DNA of 64,000 nt from Methylumidiphilus sp963753955 (GCA_963753955.1 CAVWEM010000007.1:186001-250000); one strand, 5' to 3'. Positions 24,944 to 34,828 are shown, numbered from the stretch's first letter. Notes: generated by a model not told the origin, from the sequence alone. Numbers and translations: made by a program.

Positions 24944-26656
24944 ATGAACATAAACGCTTCGATCATCGACCAGCGCCTAGCGGGTATTCAGGACGAAATA
25001 CGTCAACAAGCCGAGGCTGAACTGGGCATCAAAGACAGTGGGCGGTTAAAGTCACTGGCTTTCCTATATCTATGCGTCAAAACGCTATTGGATCTGGATA
25101 GGGATGAAACCTTTGATTGCTTGACCGAAGGCGGCGGTGATTTTGGCATTGATGCCATGCACATGACGGAGGAAATGGATGGTGAGTTTGGCGTGACGTT
25201 GTTCCAGGCCAAGTATGTGAACAATCTCGAAGGAAATGCTGGATTTCCCGAAAGTGGCCTTAATGCGTTAATTAATGCTATTCGCCATTTGTTTGATCCC
25301 TCTGCCGAATTAGAAAACATCAACGAACGCTTGAAAATCAAGGTTGAGGCGGTGCGTTCCATGATTCGGGATGGTTTTATCCCACGAGTACGGGCCATCG
25401 GTTGTAGCAACGGCCTTAAATGGAATAATGCAGCACAGGAGGCAATCACTCGGGCTAGATTTGGTGAGCAAGTCACCTGGGAATACGTCAACCACGATAT
25501 TTTGATAGGTATTCTGCAACGTATCAAGCCTGTGGATGAAACCTTGCGTCTGACAGGTAAAGCAGTCGTTGAGGACATGAGTTTCAGTCGAGCCTGTATC
25601 GGTCGTATCCCTGTCACCGAGGTTGCCGCGTTGATGAAAGCGCATGGTGACCGACTATTGGAGCGCAATATTCGCCGCTATTTGGGATTACAAGGTAACC
25701 GAGTGAATGAAGGAATTCGCAATACATTATACTCAAATAACCCTGCGGATTTCTATTTTTTTAATAATGGCTTGACTTTGGTTTGCAGTGATTTTTCTTA
25801 CAATAATTTGCAAAGCAGCGATTATCAGATCAAAGTAGAGAACCTACAAATTGTCAATGGTGGTCAGACCTGCATGACTATCTTTAAGACTTTGGAGGAA
25901 ATGCAAGCCAAAGGAGAAAGGTTACCGACTGAAGCTAGCGTGATGGTAAGGATTTATAAATTACCTAAAGATAACGAAGACATCATGTTGCAAATAACGC
26001 AGGCTACTAACAGCCAAAACCCAGTCGATCTAAAAGATCTACGCTCTAATGACGACAAGCAACGGCGGTTGGAGGCTAGTATTCATGACTTAGGTTTTAC
26101 CTATCGTCGCAAACGTATGGATAGCACCACCAAACCGACGGATATTACTTCTGGAGCGGCGGCTGAGGCGATCTTGGCTGTATGGCGTTGCGCCCCACAT
26201 CAGGCCAAGTTTTTGACCCGTGAACATTTTGGTAAGCTCTATGACAAAATTTTCACAGATACTCTGAATGGTGCACAAACTATTGTCGCTGTATTGCTTT
26301 ATCGCATTGCCGAAAACCATCGTCGCCGACCAGCAGAGACTGACCCAATCTTCGTGCGCTATGCTTCCAATTTCATCGCTATGCAAATGGGATTTCATTT
26401 GAGAAAGGAATTAGCAGTAAGCCTTGATGGCGATGGTTTAGACCATCGCAATTTTGCCGAAGCTAGGAAATTGATAGAACAGAAAGGCGAAAGTTACTTT
26501 GCCGCTGCTATTGCGGATATTTATGAAGCCTTGAATCATTTGTATGGGGAACAGGCGATTTCTTTGCAACAGCTTTCTGCCACATTTCGACGTGGTGACT
26601 TAATTTCTGACCTACTGGGTTTGTTTGCAAATAATTCATCAAATTTAAGGTTCTAA
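24944..26656 (+). CDS. AIPR-family abortive-infection protein
   Basis: The 570-residue protein matches the AIPR (abortive infection phage resistance) layout: an N-terminal nuclease-like segment with GGGDFGIDAMHM and FQAKYV (a D...QxK core of the PD-(D/E)xK type) and the conserved AIPR core (FYFFNNGLTLVCSDF, then LQIVNGGQTCMTIFKTLEE, then ITQATNSQNPVDLKDLRSND). It is expected to act alone against phage by nucleic-acid damage or cell shutdown; the mechanism in this family is poorly known. The ATG at 24944 is preferred because longer versions would start inside the repeat. Base composition is clearly AT-richer than prfB and lysS, consistent with horizontal insertion between the two. Confidence 0.85.
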   Translation: MNINASIIDQRLAGIQDEIRQQAEAELGIKDSGRLKSLAFLYLCVKTLLDLDRDETFDCLTEGGGDFGIDAMHMTEEMDGEFGVTLFQAKYVNNLEGNAGFPESGLNALINAIRHLFDPSAELENINERLKIKVEAVRSMIRDGFIPRVRAIGCSNGLKWNNAAQEAITRARFGEQVTWEYVNHDILIGILQRIKPVDETLRLTGKAVVEDMSFSRACIGRIPVTEVAALMKAHGDRLLERNIRRYLGLQGNRVNEGIRNTLYSNNPADFYFFNNGLTLVCSDFSYNNLQSSDYQIKVENLQIVNGGQTCMTIFKTLEEMQAKGERLPTEASVMVRIYKLPKDNEDIMLQITQATNSQNPVDLKDLRSNDDKQRRLEASIHDLGFTYRRKRMDSTTKPTDITSGAAAEAILAVWRCAPHQAKFLTREHFGKLYDKIFTDTLNGAQTIVAVLLYRIAENHRRRPAETDPIFVRYASNFIAMQMGFHLRKELAVSLDGDGLDHRNFAEARKLIEQKGESYFAAAIADIYEALNHLYGEQAISLQQLSATFRRGDLISDLLGLFANNSSNLRF

Positions 26657-26700
26657 TAAGCATCTTACAAATTAGCTACGATTTTTTTTGGAATAACCGT

Positions 26701-28194
26701 ATGTCCGAACAACTCGACGAAAACAAACTCATCGCCTTAAGGCGCGAAAAACTGGCCGCGCTGCGCGATGGCGATGGCATCGCCTTCCCCAACGATTTCC
26801 GCCGCGATTCCCTCGCCGCCCGGTTGCATGAGCAATATGGCGAGGAAGACACCGAAGCCTTGCATGACAAGGCTATAACCGTCAAAGTCGCTGGACGGTT
26901 GATGGCCAAGCGGCTGATGGGCAAGGCCAGCTTCACGCAAATCCAGGACATGTCGGGGCGCATCCAGATATTCCTGCAAAAGGACAATCTGCCGGAAGGA
27001 GTATATGACGCCTTCAAGAGTTGGGATATCGGCGATATTATCGGCGTCGAAGGCGTTGTGTTTAAAACCAAGACCGGCGAATTGTCGGTCAGGGCTTCGC
27101 AACTGCGTTTGCTGACCAAATCATTGCGGCCTTTGCCGGAGAAATTCCACGGCCTGACCGACCAGGAAATCCGCTACCGCCAGCGCTATGTCGATCTGAT
27201 CATGACCGAGGAATCGCGGCAGGTATTCCGTCTGCGCAGCGAGATCGTCGCCTATGTGCGCCAATTCCTCACCGACCGGGATTTCATCGAGGTGGAGACG
27301 CCGATGATGCAGTCCATCCCCGGCGGTGCGCGGGCCAAGCCGTTCGTCACCCATCACAACGCGCTGGATATGGAGCTGTTCCTGCGCATTGCCCCGGAGC
27401 TTTACTTGAAGCGCCTGGTCGTCGGCGGCTTGGAGCGGGTGTTCGAGATCAACCGTAGTTTCCGTAATGAAGGTTTGTCCACCCGGCACAATCCTGAATT
27501 CACCATGTTGGAGTTTTACCAGGCTTATGCCGACTACCGCGAATTGATGGATCTGACCGAGGAATTGTTGCGCGGCTTGGCGCGGGATGTGGTGAAGTCG
27601 CCGGAGATCACTTATCAAGGCACGGTTTACGACTTGTCCAAACCGTTCCGCCGCATGACTTTGTTGGAGTCTATCCTGCATTTCAACCCGGCCCTGAGGC
27701 TGGAAGATTTGAGCAGTTTGGAATCCGCCTCAGCCGTGGCGCAAGGCTTGGGTATACCGGTCAAGGCGGGCGACGGCCTGGGCAAAGTGCAAACGGAAAT
27801 CTTCGAGAAAACCGTCGAACACCGCCTAGACGACCCGACGTTTATCACCGAATATCCGGCGGAGGTTTCACCGTTGGCGCGACGCAATGATGACAATCCT
27901 TTCGTCACCGACCGTTTCGAGTTTTTTGTCGCCGGGCGCGAGTTGGCGAATGGCTTCTCCGAGTTGAACGACGCCGAGGATCAGGCCGAGCGTTTCCGTA
28001 AGCAAGTGGAGGATCACGACGCTGGCGACGAGGAAGCCATGCATTATGATGGTGATTATATCCGCGCATTGGAATATGGTTTGCCGCCGACGGCGGGCGA
28101 GGGCATCGGCATCGACCGGCTGGTGATGTTCCTCACCGATTCGCCCTCTATTCGCGATGTCATCCTATTCCCGCAGATGCGCCGGGAAGCTTGA
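26701..28194 (+). CDS. lysS: Lysyl-tRNA synthetase, class II
   Basis: LysRS charges tRNA-Lys. The 497 residues show the OB-fold anticodon domain (TVKVAGRLMAKRLMGKASF), motif 2 (FRNEGLSTRHNPEFTMLEFYQA) and motif 3 (GEGIGIDRLVMFLTDSPSIRDV). In E. coli and many relatives lysS follows prfB directly; here the AIPR gene lies between, so lysS probably depends on its own promoter or on read-through. It converges with xoxJ. Confidence 0.97.
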   Translation: MSEQLDENKLIALRREKLAALRDGDGIAFPNDFRRDSLAARLHEQYGEEDTEALHDKAITVKVAGRLMAKRLMGKASFTQIQDMSGRIQIFLQKDNLPEGVYDAFKSWDIGDIIGVEGVVFKTKTGELSVRASQLRLLTKSLRPLPEKFHGLTDQEIRYRQRYVDLIMTEESRQVFRLRSEIVAYVRQFLTDRDFIEVETPMMQSIPGGARAKPFVTHHNALDMELFLRIAPELYLKRLVVGGLERVFEINRSFRNEGLSTRHNPEFTMLEFYQAYADYRELMDLTEELLRGLARDVVKSPEITYQGTVYDLSKPFRRMTLLESILHFNPALRLEDLSSLESASAVAQGLGIPVKAGDGLGKVQTEIFEKTVEHRLDDPTFITEYPAEVSPLARRNDDNPFVTDRFEFFVAGRELANGFSELNDAEDQAERFRKQVEDHDAGDEEAMHYDGDYIRALEYGLPPTAGEGIGIDRLVMFLTDSPSIRDVILFPQMRREA

Positions 28195-28237
28195 CGATCC
28201 GCAGATCATGGTTCGGCGGATTGGGATCACTCCACCA

Positions 28238-29197
28238 TCACTCCACTAAAGGGACGTGATAACTCACAAGGATATTACGGATGGCTTTCCCGTTGTCGGC
28301 AATCAGCCTTTCCAATTCGGCCTTTCTGGCTTTGTCGGGAATGCGGACGGCCATGGACATGGGGAACGCAAATTTGGCCTCCGGGTCTGCGTCCTCCGCA
28401 CGCATGGGGATCAATTCCACCGCGCCGATTTTATTATGGTATTGCAGCCAGCCGGCAATGGGGCCCCAGACGATGGCCATGTCAAGCTTGCCCGCCTTCA
28501 TGTCTTTTTCCAAGCTCTGGGCGGTGTTGACGGCGGCATCGCCGGACATGGTTTGATAGGGGATGGCCTGGTCGACTAGGCCATGCTTCAAAAGCCAAGT
28601 CGTGGCAGGGGAGGAGTCGAACATGGCGAGTTTCAATTTGGCCCGCCGCTCGGGTGAAAGCTTGATCAAGTCTTCTTGGGATTTGATGTCATCGAAGCCG
28701 CGTTTCTTCACATAAACCAGGGCATAGGTGGAGCGGTAGTAAGGTTTGGTGGTCGCAGCCATGTCCGCGCCGGCGGGAAGCCCTAAGATGACATCACAAC
28801 GGAATTCACCGCTATCCGCCAATTGGGCTTTCAACGTGTTGCGGATGAAACCCATGCGTTGGGGAAACCAAAAGTATTCGACTTTCTTGCCCAGTTGCTT
28901 GGCAAACAACTCGGCAATCTTGTTTTCAAACCCCTGGCCTTGTTTGTCCGAGTAGGGCGGGTTGTTGGGGTCGGCGCAGACTTTGAATGTTTTTCCTTCC
29001 CAGCCCTTAGGGGATTCTTCCTTGGCGACGCTCTTGGGTGTTGGGGCTTGCCCGCCTGTGGCTCTGGCGGATTGCGGAGTTTCTTTGCCACTATCAGCCA
29101 CCGCAGGCGCTTGGGCTTGTTTGGGCGGGGTGGCGCAGGCCCCCAAAGCGCCGAGGAGCAGGGCAATCAGCATAGGTTTGCGGAATGTCATCATCAT
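28238..29197 (-). CDS. xoxJ: XoxJ-type periplasmic protein (predicted lipoprotein)
   Basis: This solute-binding-protein-fold protein of the MxaJ/XoxJ family (319 residues) has FKVCADPNNPPYSDKQGQGF at the start of the mature domain and TWLLKHGLVDQAI, then LDMAIVWGPIAGWL later. XoxJ is thought to help activate or mature XoxF in the periplasm. The N-terminus ends in LLGALGAC, a lipobox, so it may be membrane-tethered, followed by a long Ala/Pro/Lys linker. It lies directly downstream of xoxF, separated by a strong hairpin. A ribosome-binding site AGGAAA precedes a run of three ATG codons; the first is used. Confidence 0.9.
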   Translation of the reverse strand: MMMTFRKPMLIALLLGALGACATPPKQAQAPAVADSGKETPQSARATGGQAPTPKSVAKEESPKGWEGKTFKVCADPNNPPYSDKQGQGFENKIAELFAKQLGKKVEYFWFPQRMGFIRNTLKAQLADSGEFRCDVILGLPAGADMAATTKPYYRSTYALVYVKKRGFDDIKSQEDLIKLSPERRAKLKLAMFDSSPATTWLLKHGLVDQAIPYQTMSGDAAVNTAQSLEKDMKAGKLDMAIVWGPIAGWLQYHNKIGAVELIPMRAEDADPEAKFAFPMSMAVRIPDKARKAELERLIADNGKAIRNILVSYHVPLVE

Positions 29198-29266
29198 AAG
29201 TTTCCTGTTGGGATATTGGCTAGGGTTGGCAATTGTGGGAGCTGTTTTTAGCGCGGCGAAAGAGAA

Positions 29267-29296
29267 ACGCCCCGGCCGATTGCCCGGCCGGGGCGT
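29267..29296 (-). terminator. Intrinsic terminator or attenuator between xoxF and xoxJ
   Basis: Perfect 12-bp GC-rich arms (29267-29278 and 29285-29296, core CGCCCCGGCC) with a 6-nt loop are followed on the minus strand by TTCTCTTT. It would end most xoxF transcripts and keep xoxJ expression low relative to xoxF. Confidence 0.85.
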
Positions 29297-29324
29297 CTTT
29301 CAGGCAACAAACCTGAAGCTAAGC

Positions 29325-31235
29325 TCAGATTATTTGCCGAGGCAGGGCGAACACGGTGAAAACGCCACCCAGCTTGGTGTGGGCCTTCAGGCTCTTGTAA
29401 GCGCCCACCGCGCCCAGGCCGGCGGTGTCTTCGTCCAAGCCAGCCGCTTCGCCCACGCCAGCCCAGCCGCCGAGGCCGGAGAGGACGCCGACATACTGCT
29501 TGCCGTTGTAGGCCCAGGTGCTGACGTTGCCGATGATGCCGGACGGGGTTTTGAAGCGGTACAGCTCGGCGCCCGTGTTGGCGTCGCGCACTTTCAGGTA
29601 GCCTTCCAAGGTGCCGTAGATGACCACGTCGCCCGCCGTGGCGACCATGCCGCCCCACAAGGAGAACGGTTCGCTGATGTTCCACGCGATGGTGCCGGTG
29701 GACGGATCCCACGCCGTGAACGAACCCATGTCGGTGCTGTTGTTCTTCTCGCCGGTCTTGACGTCATGCCCCGCCGGGAAGATGTTCAAGGTCGCGCCGA
29801 CATAGGGCTGGCCTGCGGTGTACTCGACCTGGAACGGCTCGTAGGTCATGCAGGTGTGGTTGCCGGGGATGTAGATCAGCTTGGTCTTGGGCGAGTAAGC
29901 TACCGGCGGCTGGTTCTTCGCACCCATGGCGGAGGGGCAGACCAAGTCGTCGTCGGCAGTGCCGGGCTTGCCGTCAGGACCAGCGCCCTGCGCCTTGTCT
30001 TCGCCGCCAACTTGGGTGGAGTACTTCGGATTGACCGCCGGAATGCCGGTCTTTGGATCGACACCGGTGGTCCAGTTGACAGCGTTGTCAAACTTCTGGG
30101 CAACCAACAGTTCGCCGGTTTCGCGGTCCAGGGTGTAACCGAGGCCGTTACGGTCGAAATGGGTCAACAGCTTGGTGTGGACTTTGCCGTCAATACCCTT
30201 GGCATCCTGGTCGATCAGGGTCATCTCGTTGATGCCGTCGTAATCCCATTCGTCATGGGGAGTCATCTGATAGACCCATTTGGCAACGCCAGTGTCTGCG
30301 TCACGCGCCCAAATGGTCATCGACCACTTGTTGTCGCCAGGACGCTGCACCGGGTTCCAAGTGGACGGGTTGCCCGAACCGTAGTAAACCAGGTTTAGTT
30401 TCGGATCATAGCTGTACCAGCCCCAAGTGGTGCCGCCGCCGATCTTCCACTGGTCGCCCTGCCAAGTCTTCAAGGAAGAATCCTTGCCGACCGGTGCCAT
30501 TTTGCCGTCGGTCCAAGTGGTGGTCTTGTCCGGGTCGATCTTCATTTCAGCGTCGGGACCGACGCTGTAAGCCTTCCAAGCCAGGCTGCCGTCTTTGATG
30601 TTATAGGCTGCCAAGAATCCACGGACGCCGTATTCGCCGCCGGAGATGCCGGTGATGACCTTGTCCTTGACAACCAAAGGCGCGTTGGTGTTGGTTTCGC
30701 CTTTCTTGGTGTCGCCGTTCTTGATTTTCCAGACTAGCTTGCCGGTCTTGGCATCCAGGGCAATCAATGTCGCATCGCCTTGGGCCAAGAAGATTTTGCC
30801 ATCGCCATAAGCCAAGCCGCGGTTGACCACGTCGCAGCACATGACGCCGATGACTTGCGTCTGGTCGGTGCCTGCGTCAGCGGCATATTGGTACTCCCAC
30901 ACCACGCTCTGGGTGTCCTGGCTCAATGCGTAAACCTTGTGGGGGTAGCCGGTGTGGATATAGATCAGGCCACCGACGACCAGCGGGCCGCCTTCGTGGC
31001 CGCGCAACGCACCCGTGGAGAAGGTCCACACGGGCTGGATGTTCTTCGCGGTGTCTTTGTTGATTTCGGTCAGGGTGCTGTAGCGGGTGCCATAGTAGTC
31101 GCCGCCCCAAGTCGCCCAGTTCTTATTATCCTTGGCGAGGGCCTCGACTTCTGCGTTGGCCTGGGAAATGCTTGGTGCCGCCAGCAATGCTGCAACGGAA
31201 GTAGCCACCAGCCAATTATTTACGGTTTTTTTCAT
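29325..31235 (-). CDS. xoxF: Lanthanide-dependent methanol dehydrogenase XoxF
   Basis: This periplasmic PQQ-dependent alcohol dehydrogenase (636 residues) has a signal peptide ending near SQANA, the vicinal disulfide in GVMCCDVVNRG, and PQQ-fold repeats (WAYNGKQYVGVLSG). The catalytic region is PHDEWDYDGINE: the second Asp of DYD, absent from calcium-type MxaF (which has Ala there), is the mark of lanthanide binding. The ribosome-binding site AGGAGG is strong. XoxJ lies downstream, while the usual XoxG cytochrome is not adjacent; the mono-haem cytochrome at 34258 is a possible acceptor. This gene identifies the organism as a methylotroph or methanotroph. Confidence 0.97.
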   Translation of the reverse strand: MKKTVNNWLVATSVAALLAAPSISQANAEVEALAKDNKNWATWGGDYYGTRYSTLTEINKDTAKNIQPVWTFSTGALRGHEGGPLVVGGLIYIHTGYPHKVYALSQDTQSVVWEYQYAADAGTDQTQVIGVMCCDVVNRGLAYGDGKIFLAQGDATLIALDAKTGKLVWKIKNGDTKKGETNTNAPLVVKDKVITGISGGEYGVRGFLAAYNIKDGSLAWKAYSVGPDAEMKIDPDKTTTWTDGKMAPVGKDSSLKTWQGDQWKIGGGTTWGWYSYDPKLNLVYYGSGNPSTWNPVQRPGDNKWSMTIWARDADTGVAKWVYQMTPHDEWDYDGINEMTLIDQDAKGIDGKVHTKLLTHFDRNGLGYTLDRETGELLVAQKFDNAVNWTTGVDPKTGIPAVNPKYSTQVGGEDKAQGAGPDGKPGTADDDLVCPSAMGAKNQPPVAYSPKTKLIYIPGNHTCMTYEPFQVEYTAGQPYVGATLNIFPAGHDVKTGEKNNSTDMGSFTAWDPSTGTIAWNISEPFSLWGGMVATAGDVVIYGTLEGYLKVRDANTGAELYRFKTPSGIIGNVSTWAYNGKQYVGVLSGLGGWAGVGEAAGLDEDTAGLGAVGAYKSLKAHTKLGGVFTVFALPRQII

Positions 31236-31534
31236 ATGTTTCCTCCTCGTATGCCCCTTGCGGAGTACGTTCGATTAATGCCAAGTTAAACCTAAAGCTG
31301 TAGGACGGATTCTTATTTTTGTTGTAGGAACTTCCAAGGTGTAGATGTGAAAATTCCGACACAAGACCGTCTAGGTGCGTAAATTGAATTATTTCAAGGC
31401 AAAAGTCAATATGAATCGCCCACCGTTCGCGACTTTTTGCAAAAAACACTTTGCAGCCAGGGCAATTTTCCATGTTGAATATCCAGATGGGGAAAGCGAC
31501 AATGAGCAGCAATTCTCAATTTTGGAAAACTAAC

Positions 31535-32461
31535 ATGTTCGAAAAATTCTCGATTCTCGCGGCTTTTCTTTCGATCCTCATGGCATTCACCCAGTCGAAA
31601 GCCGAGGAGTTGAGTCTGCAAGAAGTCGCGCCGGGCGTGTATGTGCACCAAGGCATCCATGCACTGCCCGGATCGGCAAAACCACGGAGAAATCGCCAAC
31701 ATCGGCTTCATCGTCGGAGAACGTTGCGTGGCGGTCATCGACTCGGGAGGAAGCCCTGCGCAAGGCCGCGCACTTAAAGCCGCGATCATGGAGAAAACCA
31801 AAGTCCCGGTTTGCCATGTGATCAATACCCATGTCCACCCTGACCATATTTATGGCAACAGCGCCTTCAAAGGGCCGGGCGTTTCTTTTATCGGCCATCG
31901 GAAGCTAGCCCAAGCCATGGCTGCGCGGGCACCCTATTACCTGGAAAAGGCCGGACGCGACTTGGGTTTGGGGCTTAAGCAGGAGGATTTCATCGCGCCC
32001 GACCTGACGGTGGACTCGACCATGGAACTCGACCTTGGCGGTCGCAAATTGACGCTAACCGCCCACGGACCCGCCCACACCGACAACGACCTTACTGTGT
32101 TCGACGACAAGACCCGGACCTTGTGGCTGTCGGACTTGTTGTTCATGGGCCATCTGCCCGTGATTGACGGCAGCCTTTCCGGTTGGCTGAAGGAATTGGA
32201 AAAATTAACCAAGATCAACGCCAATTTAGCGATTCCAGGCCATGGACCGGTCGCCGGCGAGTGGCCTAAGGCGGCAGAAGCCGAAACACGTTACCTGGAA
32301 ATGTTGAGAAACGAAATTCGCGGGTATATTAAGCAAGGGAAAACCATGGAGCAGGCCATGGCGGAGGTGGGGCAACGGCGCGGGGGGATTGGCAATTGTT
32401 CGACGATTTCCACAAACGCAACATCGCCACCTCTTTCGCCGAATTGGAATGGGAGGATTGA
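31535..32461 (+). pseudogene. Quinoprotein-relay metallohydrolase (MBL fold), two frameshifts
   Basis: The protein starts with a signal peptide (MFEKFSILAAFLSILMAF) and VAPGVYVHQGIHALP. An extra base near 31669 shifts the frame; it resumes with DRQNHGEIANIGFIV and the MBL motif NTHVHPDHIYGNSAF, then GPAHTDNDLTV and LFMGHLPVIDG. A second shift at the G-run near 32385-32391 would restore the ending QLFDDFHKRNIATSFAELEW. It resembles the zinc metallohydrolases encoded next to PQQ methanol dehydrogenases with SoxYZ-like carriers. The gene is divergent from xoxF. Whether it is a true pseudogene or a sequencing casualty cannot be told from here. Confidence 0.75.
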
Positions 32462-32508
32462 CGCTGTGCATAGCGTGGCATCCGCTAATAACTATCCAAC
32501 CTGAGGAG

Positions 32509-33329
32509 ATGAACCGATGAGAATCCACCCAGACCATCAAGGCGTTTTGCCTTATAATTGCGGGCTTGATATTCGCGAATTGGCCCTGGCCGCCGGTGAA
32601 GAAGACTCCGCATGGAACAATGTGCTGAAAAAGAAATATTTCGGCGACCGCGACATTGATGAAACCACGACCCCCATCGAACTGACGGCACCCTACCGCG
32701 CCGAAGATCCGGCGCTGGTGCCGGTTTCGATCACCGCGAAAATTCCGCAGACACCAAACCATTACATCAAAACCATCACCCTGATCATCGACAACAACCC
32801 CGTGCCGTTTGCCGCCGCCTTCCATTTCACCCCAGAAAGCGGCAAGGCGGACATCGCCACCCGGTTGCGGTTCAATGCTTACACCAACATCCGCGCCATA
32901 GCCGAAACCAACGACGGCAAACTCAGCATGGTCAAATCCTTTCGTCAAGGCCAGTGGCGGCTGTTCCGCTCCCATCGGCGCGGACTTGGAAGCTGCGATG
33001 GCGCGCATGGGCAAAATGAAGTTCAGGCTGGAAGGTGACAAGCTAGCCTGAACCAACCCAACCAGACCCAATTGCTGGTCAGCCATCCCAGTATCAGCGG
33101 AATGCAGATGGACCAGATCAGCCGTATGATCAAGCCCGCCCATTTTGTCAACCAAGTCAAAGTCAGCTTCAACGGCAAACCCATCATGAGCGCGGAAACT
33201 GACATCGCCCTCAGCACCGATCCGAACTTTCGCTTCTATTTCATCCCTGACAAGGCAGGGGAACTGAAGGCCGAAGTGAAGGACAACCAGGGCAAAGAAT
33301 TTTCTTACACCCAGACGGTTTCACCCTAA
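32509..33329 (+). pseudogene. Quinoprotein-associated SoxYZ-like carrier, several frameshifts
   Basis: Pieces in different frames assemble into a fused SoxY-SoxZ protein: a signal peptide (STQTIKAFCLIIAGLIFA, near 32524-32577), ALAAGEEDSAWNNVLKKKYF, the SoxY-like core ending in the carrier segment KASGGCSAPIG (near 32955), then the SoxZ half QTQLLVSHPSISGMQMD, then ETDIALSTDPNFRFYF. Frame changes are needed near 32520, 32575, 32952 and 33040. The carrier family accompanies the metallohydrolase just upstream. The number of breaks is unusually high compared with neighbouring genes. Confidence 0.7.
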
Positions 33330-33388
33330 ATGCCAACCTATAACATCCCTAAAAGATGTTAAGGTTATTTATAAAATTGGAGTTCCCT

Positions 33389-33968
33389 ATGCCATTTCCC
33401 AAAACAAACTTTCCCATGCGCCTGGTTCTGTGCGTTCTTGCTATCAAGTGTTGTCCAATGCCGCCGAACCACCCAACCAGGAGGCCTACACCATGAAAAT
33501 TGAATCCCCCGCTTTTTCCCACCATGGAGAAATCCCTAGCCCGTTTCACTTGTGACGGCAGCGATGTTCTCCGCCACTTTGGCTTGGTCGGACCTGCCTA
33601 CGGGCACCAAAAGTCTGGCATTGATCGTAGACGACCCGGATGCGCCCGACCCAAAGGCACCGAAGATGACTTGGGTGCATTGGGTGATTTACAACCTGCC
33701 CGCAGATACCAGCGGATTGCCTGAAGCGGTGAAAACTGGCAATCTTCCTGGCGGAACCAAGCAGGGACTCAACGATTGGAAGCGCACCGGCTACGGTGGC
33801 CCTTGCCCGCCTATCGGCCAACATCGCTATTTCCACAAACTCTATGCCTTGGACAGTATGCTGCCCGATTTGGGGCAGCCCACCAAGGCCAAGCTTGAGC
33901 AAGCCATGCACGGCCATGTCCTCGCCAAAGCCGAAAGGATCGGCGTTTACCGGCGAGGCAACAAGTAG
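33389..33968 (+). pseudogene. YbhB/YbcL (PEBP-like) periplasmic protein, frameshifted N-terminus
   Basis: The intact part (33552-33968) is a Raf-kinase-inhibitor-like protein: LALIVDDPDAPDPKAPKMTW, then HWVIYNLPADTSGLPE, then RTGYGGPCPPIGQHRYFHKLYALD. Upstream, fragments in other frames supply a signal-peptide-like MRLVLCVLAI, then VLSNAAEPPNQEAYTMKIES and FSHHGEIPSPF and TCDGSD, so about three indels separate the start (33389) from the body. It continues the cluster of frameshifts begun at 31.6 kb. The function of YbhB proteins is unknown; they may bind small ligands. Confidence 0.7.
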
Positions 33969-34257
33969 TGTGCCGGGAGCCATCGGAATAACCAAGCTTT
34001 TCGCTTGGACTCAACGGATCTAAGCTTATCGTTGCCAAGGTTCACGAAACGGATTGTTTCCTGTTTTCCGGGCTGGAGTCGTGGGTCGCCAAAAGGGCGA
34101 AGAAAATAGTCTTAAGAATCAATGGCTTTAGGCTCATTCTCGGTGGATTTATGAGGCTGGTGGATTTGCCCCTCACTGTTGTGTAAAAAAGACATCATTT
34201 GACACGGTTGTCTACACGGGGCTACTATCGCACACAAAACCACTAGGGGAATTAGTT

Positions 34258-34614
34258 ATGAAAATCGCAGGTAAATTCGGTCGGCAGGCTTTTGTTGTGG
34301 CCGGGATCTTGGCTCTTTGTTTGTCGGTGGATGCAAGCGCCGGCGAGGTGGATGCTGATGCCGCGAAAGCCTTTGCCAAAGAAAGCAATTGTTTCAGATG
34401 CCACGGCATAGACAAAGACAAGGCTAGCCCTGGTTTTAACAAGATTGCCGCCAAATTCAAAGGTAAGGCAGATGCAGAGTCCAAATTGATTACCCATCTT
34501 ACCACGGGGCCAAAAGTCAAGTTTTTGGACGGTCACGAAGAAAACCACCTTGCTCTGGATCCGGGTGAATCAAGCAAAATCAAGAACTTGGTGGATTGGA
34601 TCCTTTCCCTTTAA
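34258..34614 (+). CDS. Secreted mono-haem class I cytochrome c
   Basis: The 118-residue protein has a signal peptide (about residues 1-28), one haem site CFRCH (SNCFRCHGIDKDKASPGF) and candidate axial ligands in the helix before WILSL. The ribosome-binding site AGGGGA precedes the ATG. It lies between the XoxF relay genes and the decahaem operon, so it may pass electrons from XoxF or within the outward pathway. It is shorter than typical XoxG, so that symbol is not used. Confidence 0.88.
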   Translation: MKIAGKFGRQAFVVAGILALCLSVDASAGEVDADAAKAFAKESNCFRCHGIDKDKASPGFNKIAAKFKGKADAESKLITHLTTGPKVKFLDGHEENHLALDPGESSKIKNLVDWILSL

Positions 34615-34828
34615 GCACTAAAACTTATTCCCCGGCCTTCGTTTTTTGTCAGGCTGTCGCTGCCCGTTAATCTCTGGGGCGGCTATCCAAACCCAACAAA
34701 TTAGCATCTATCCTCATGGCAAGCGGAGAGGATGGGCATTTTCTGGGCCGGGTTTTTTTGAGTCTGGAACACATTCTTGGCGAGATCGCTGGGAAAGTCT
34801 CAACCCTATGATAGATGACGGATAGCCG

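Noticed and set aside
29325..31235. Calcium-type MxaF
   Set aside because: The DYD motif and XoxJ neighbour favour XoxF; no mxaI, mxaG or other mxa genes are present.
33969..34257. tRNA or riboswitch in the gap before the mono-haem cytochrome
   Set aside because: No cloverleaf, TPsiC arm or known riboswitch core could be made out; only short hairpins.
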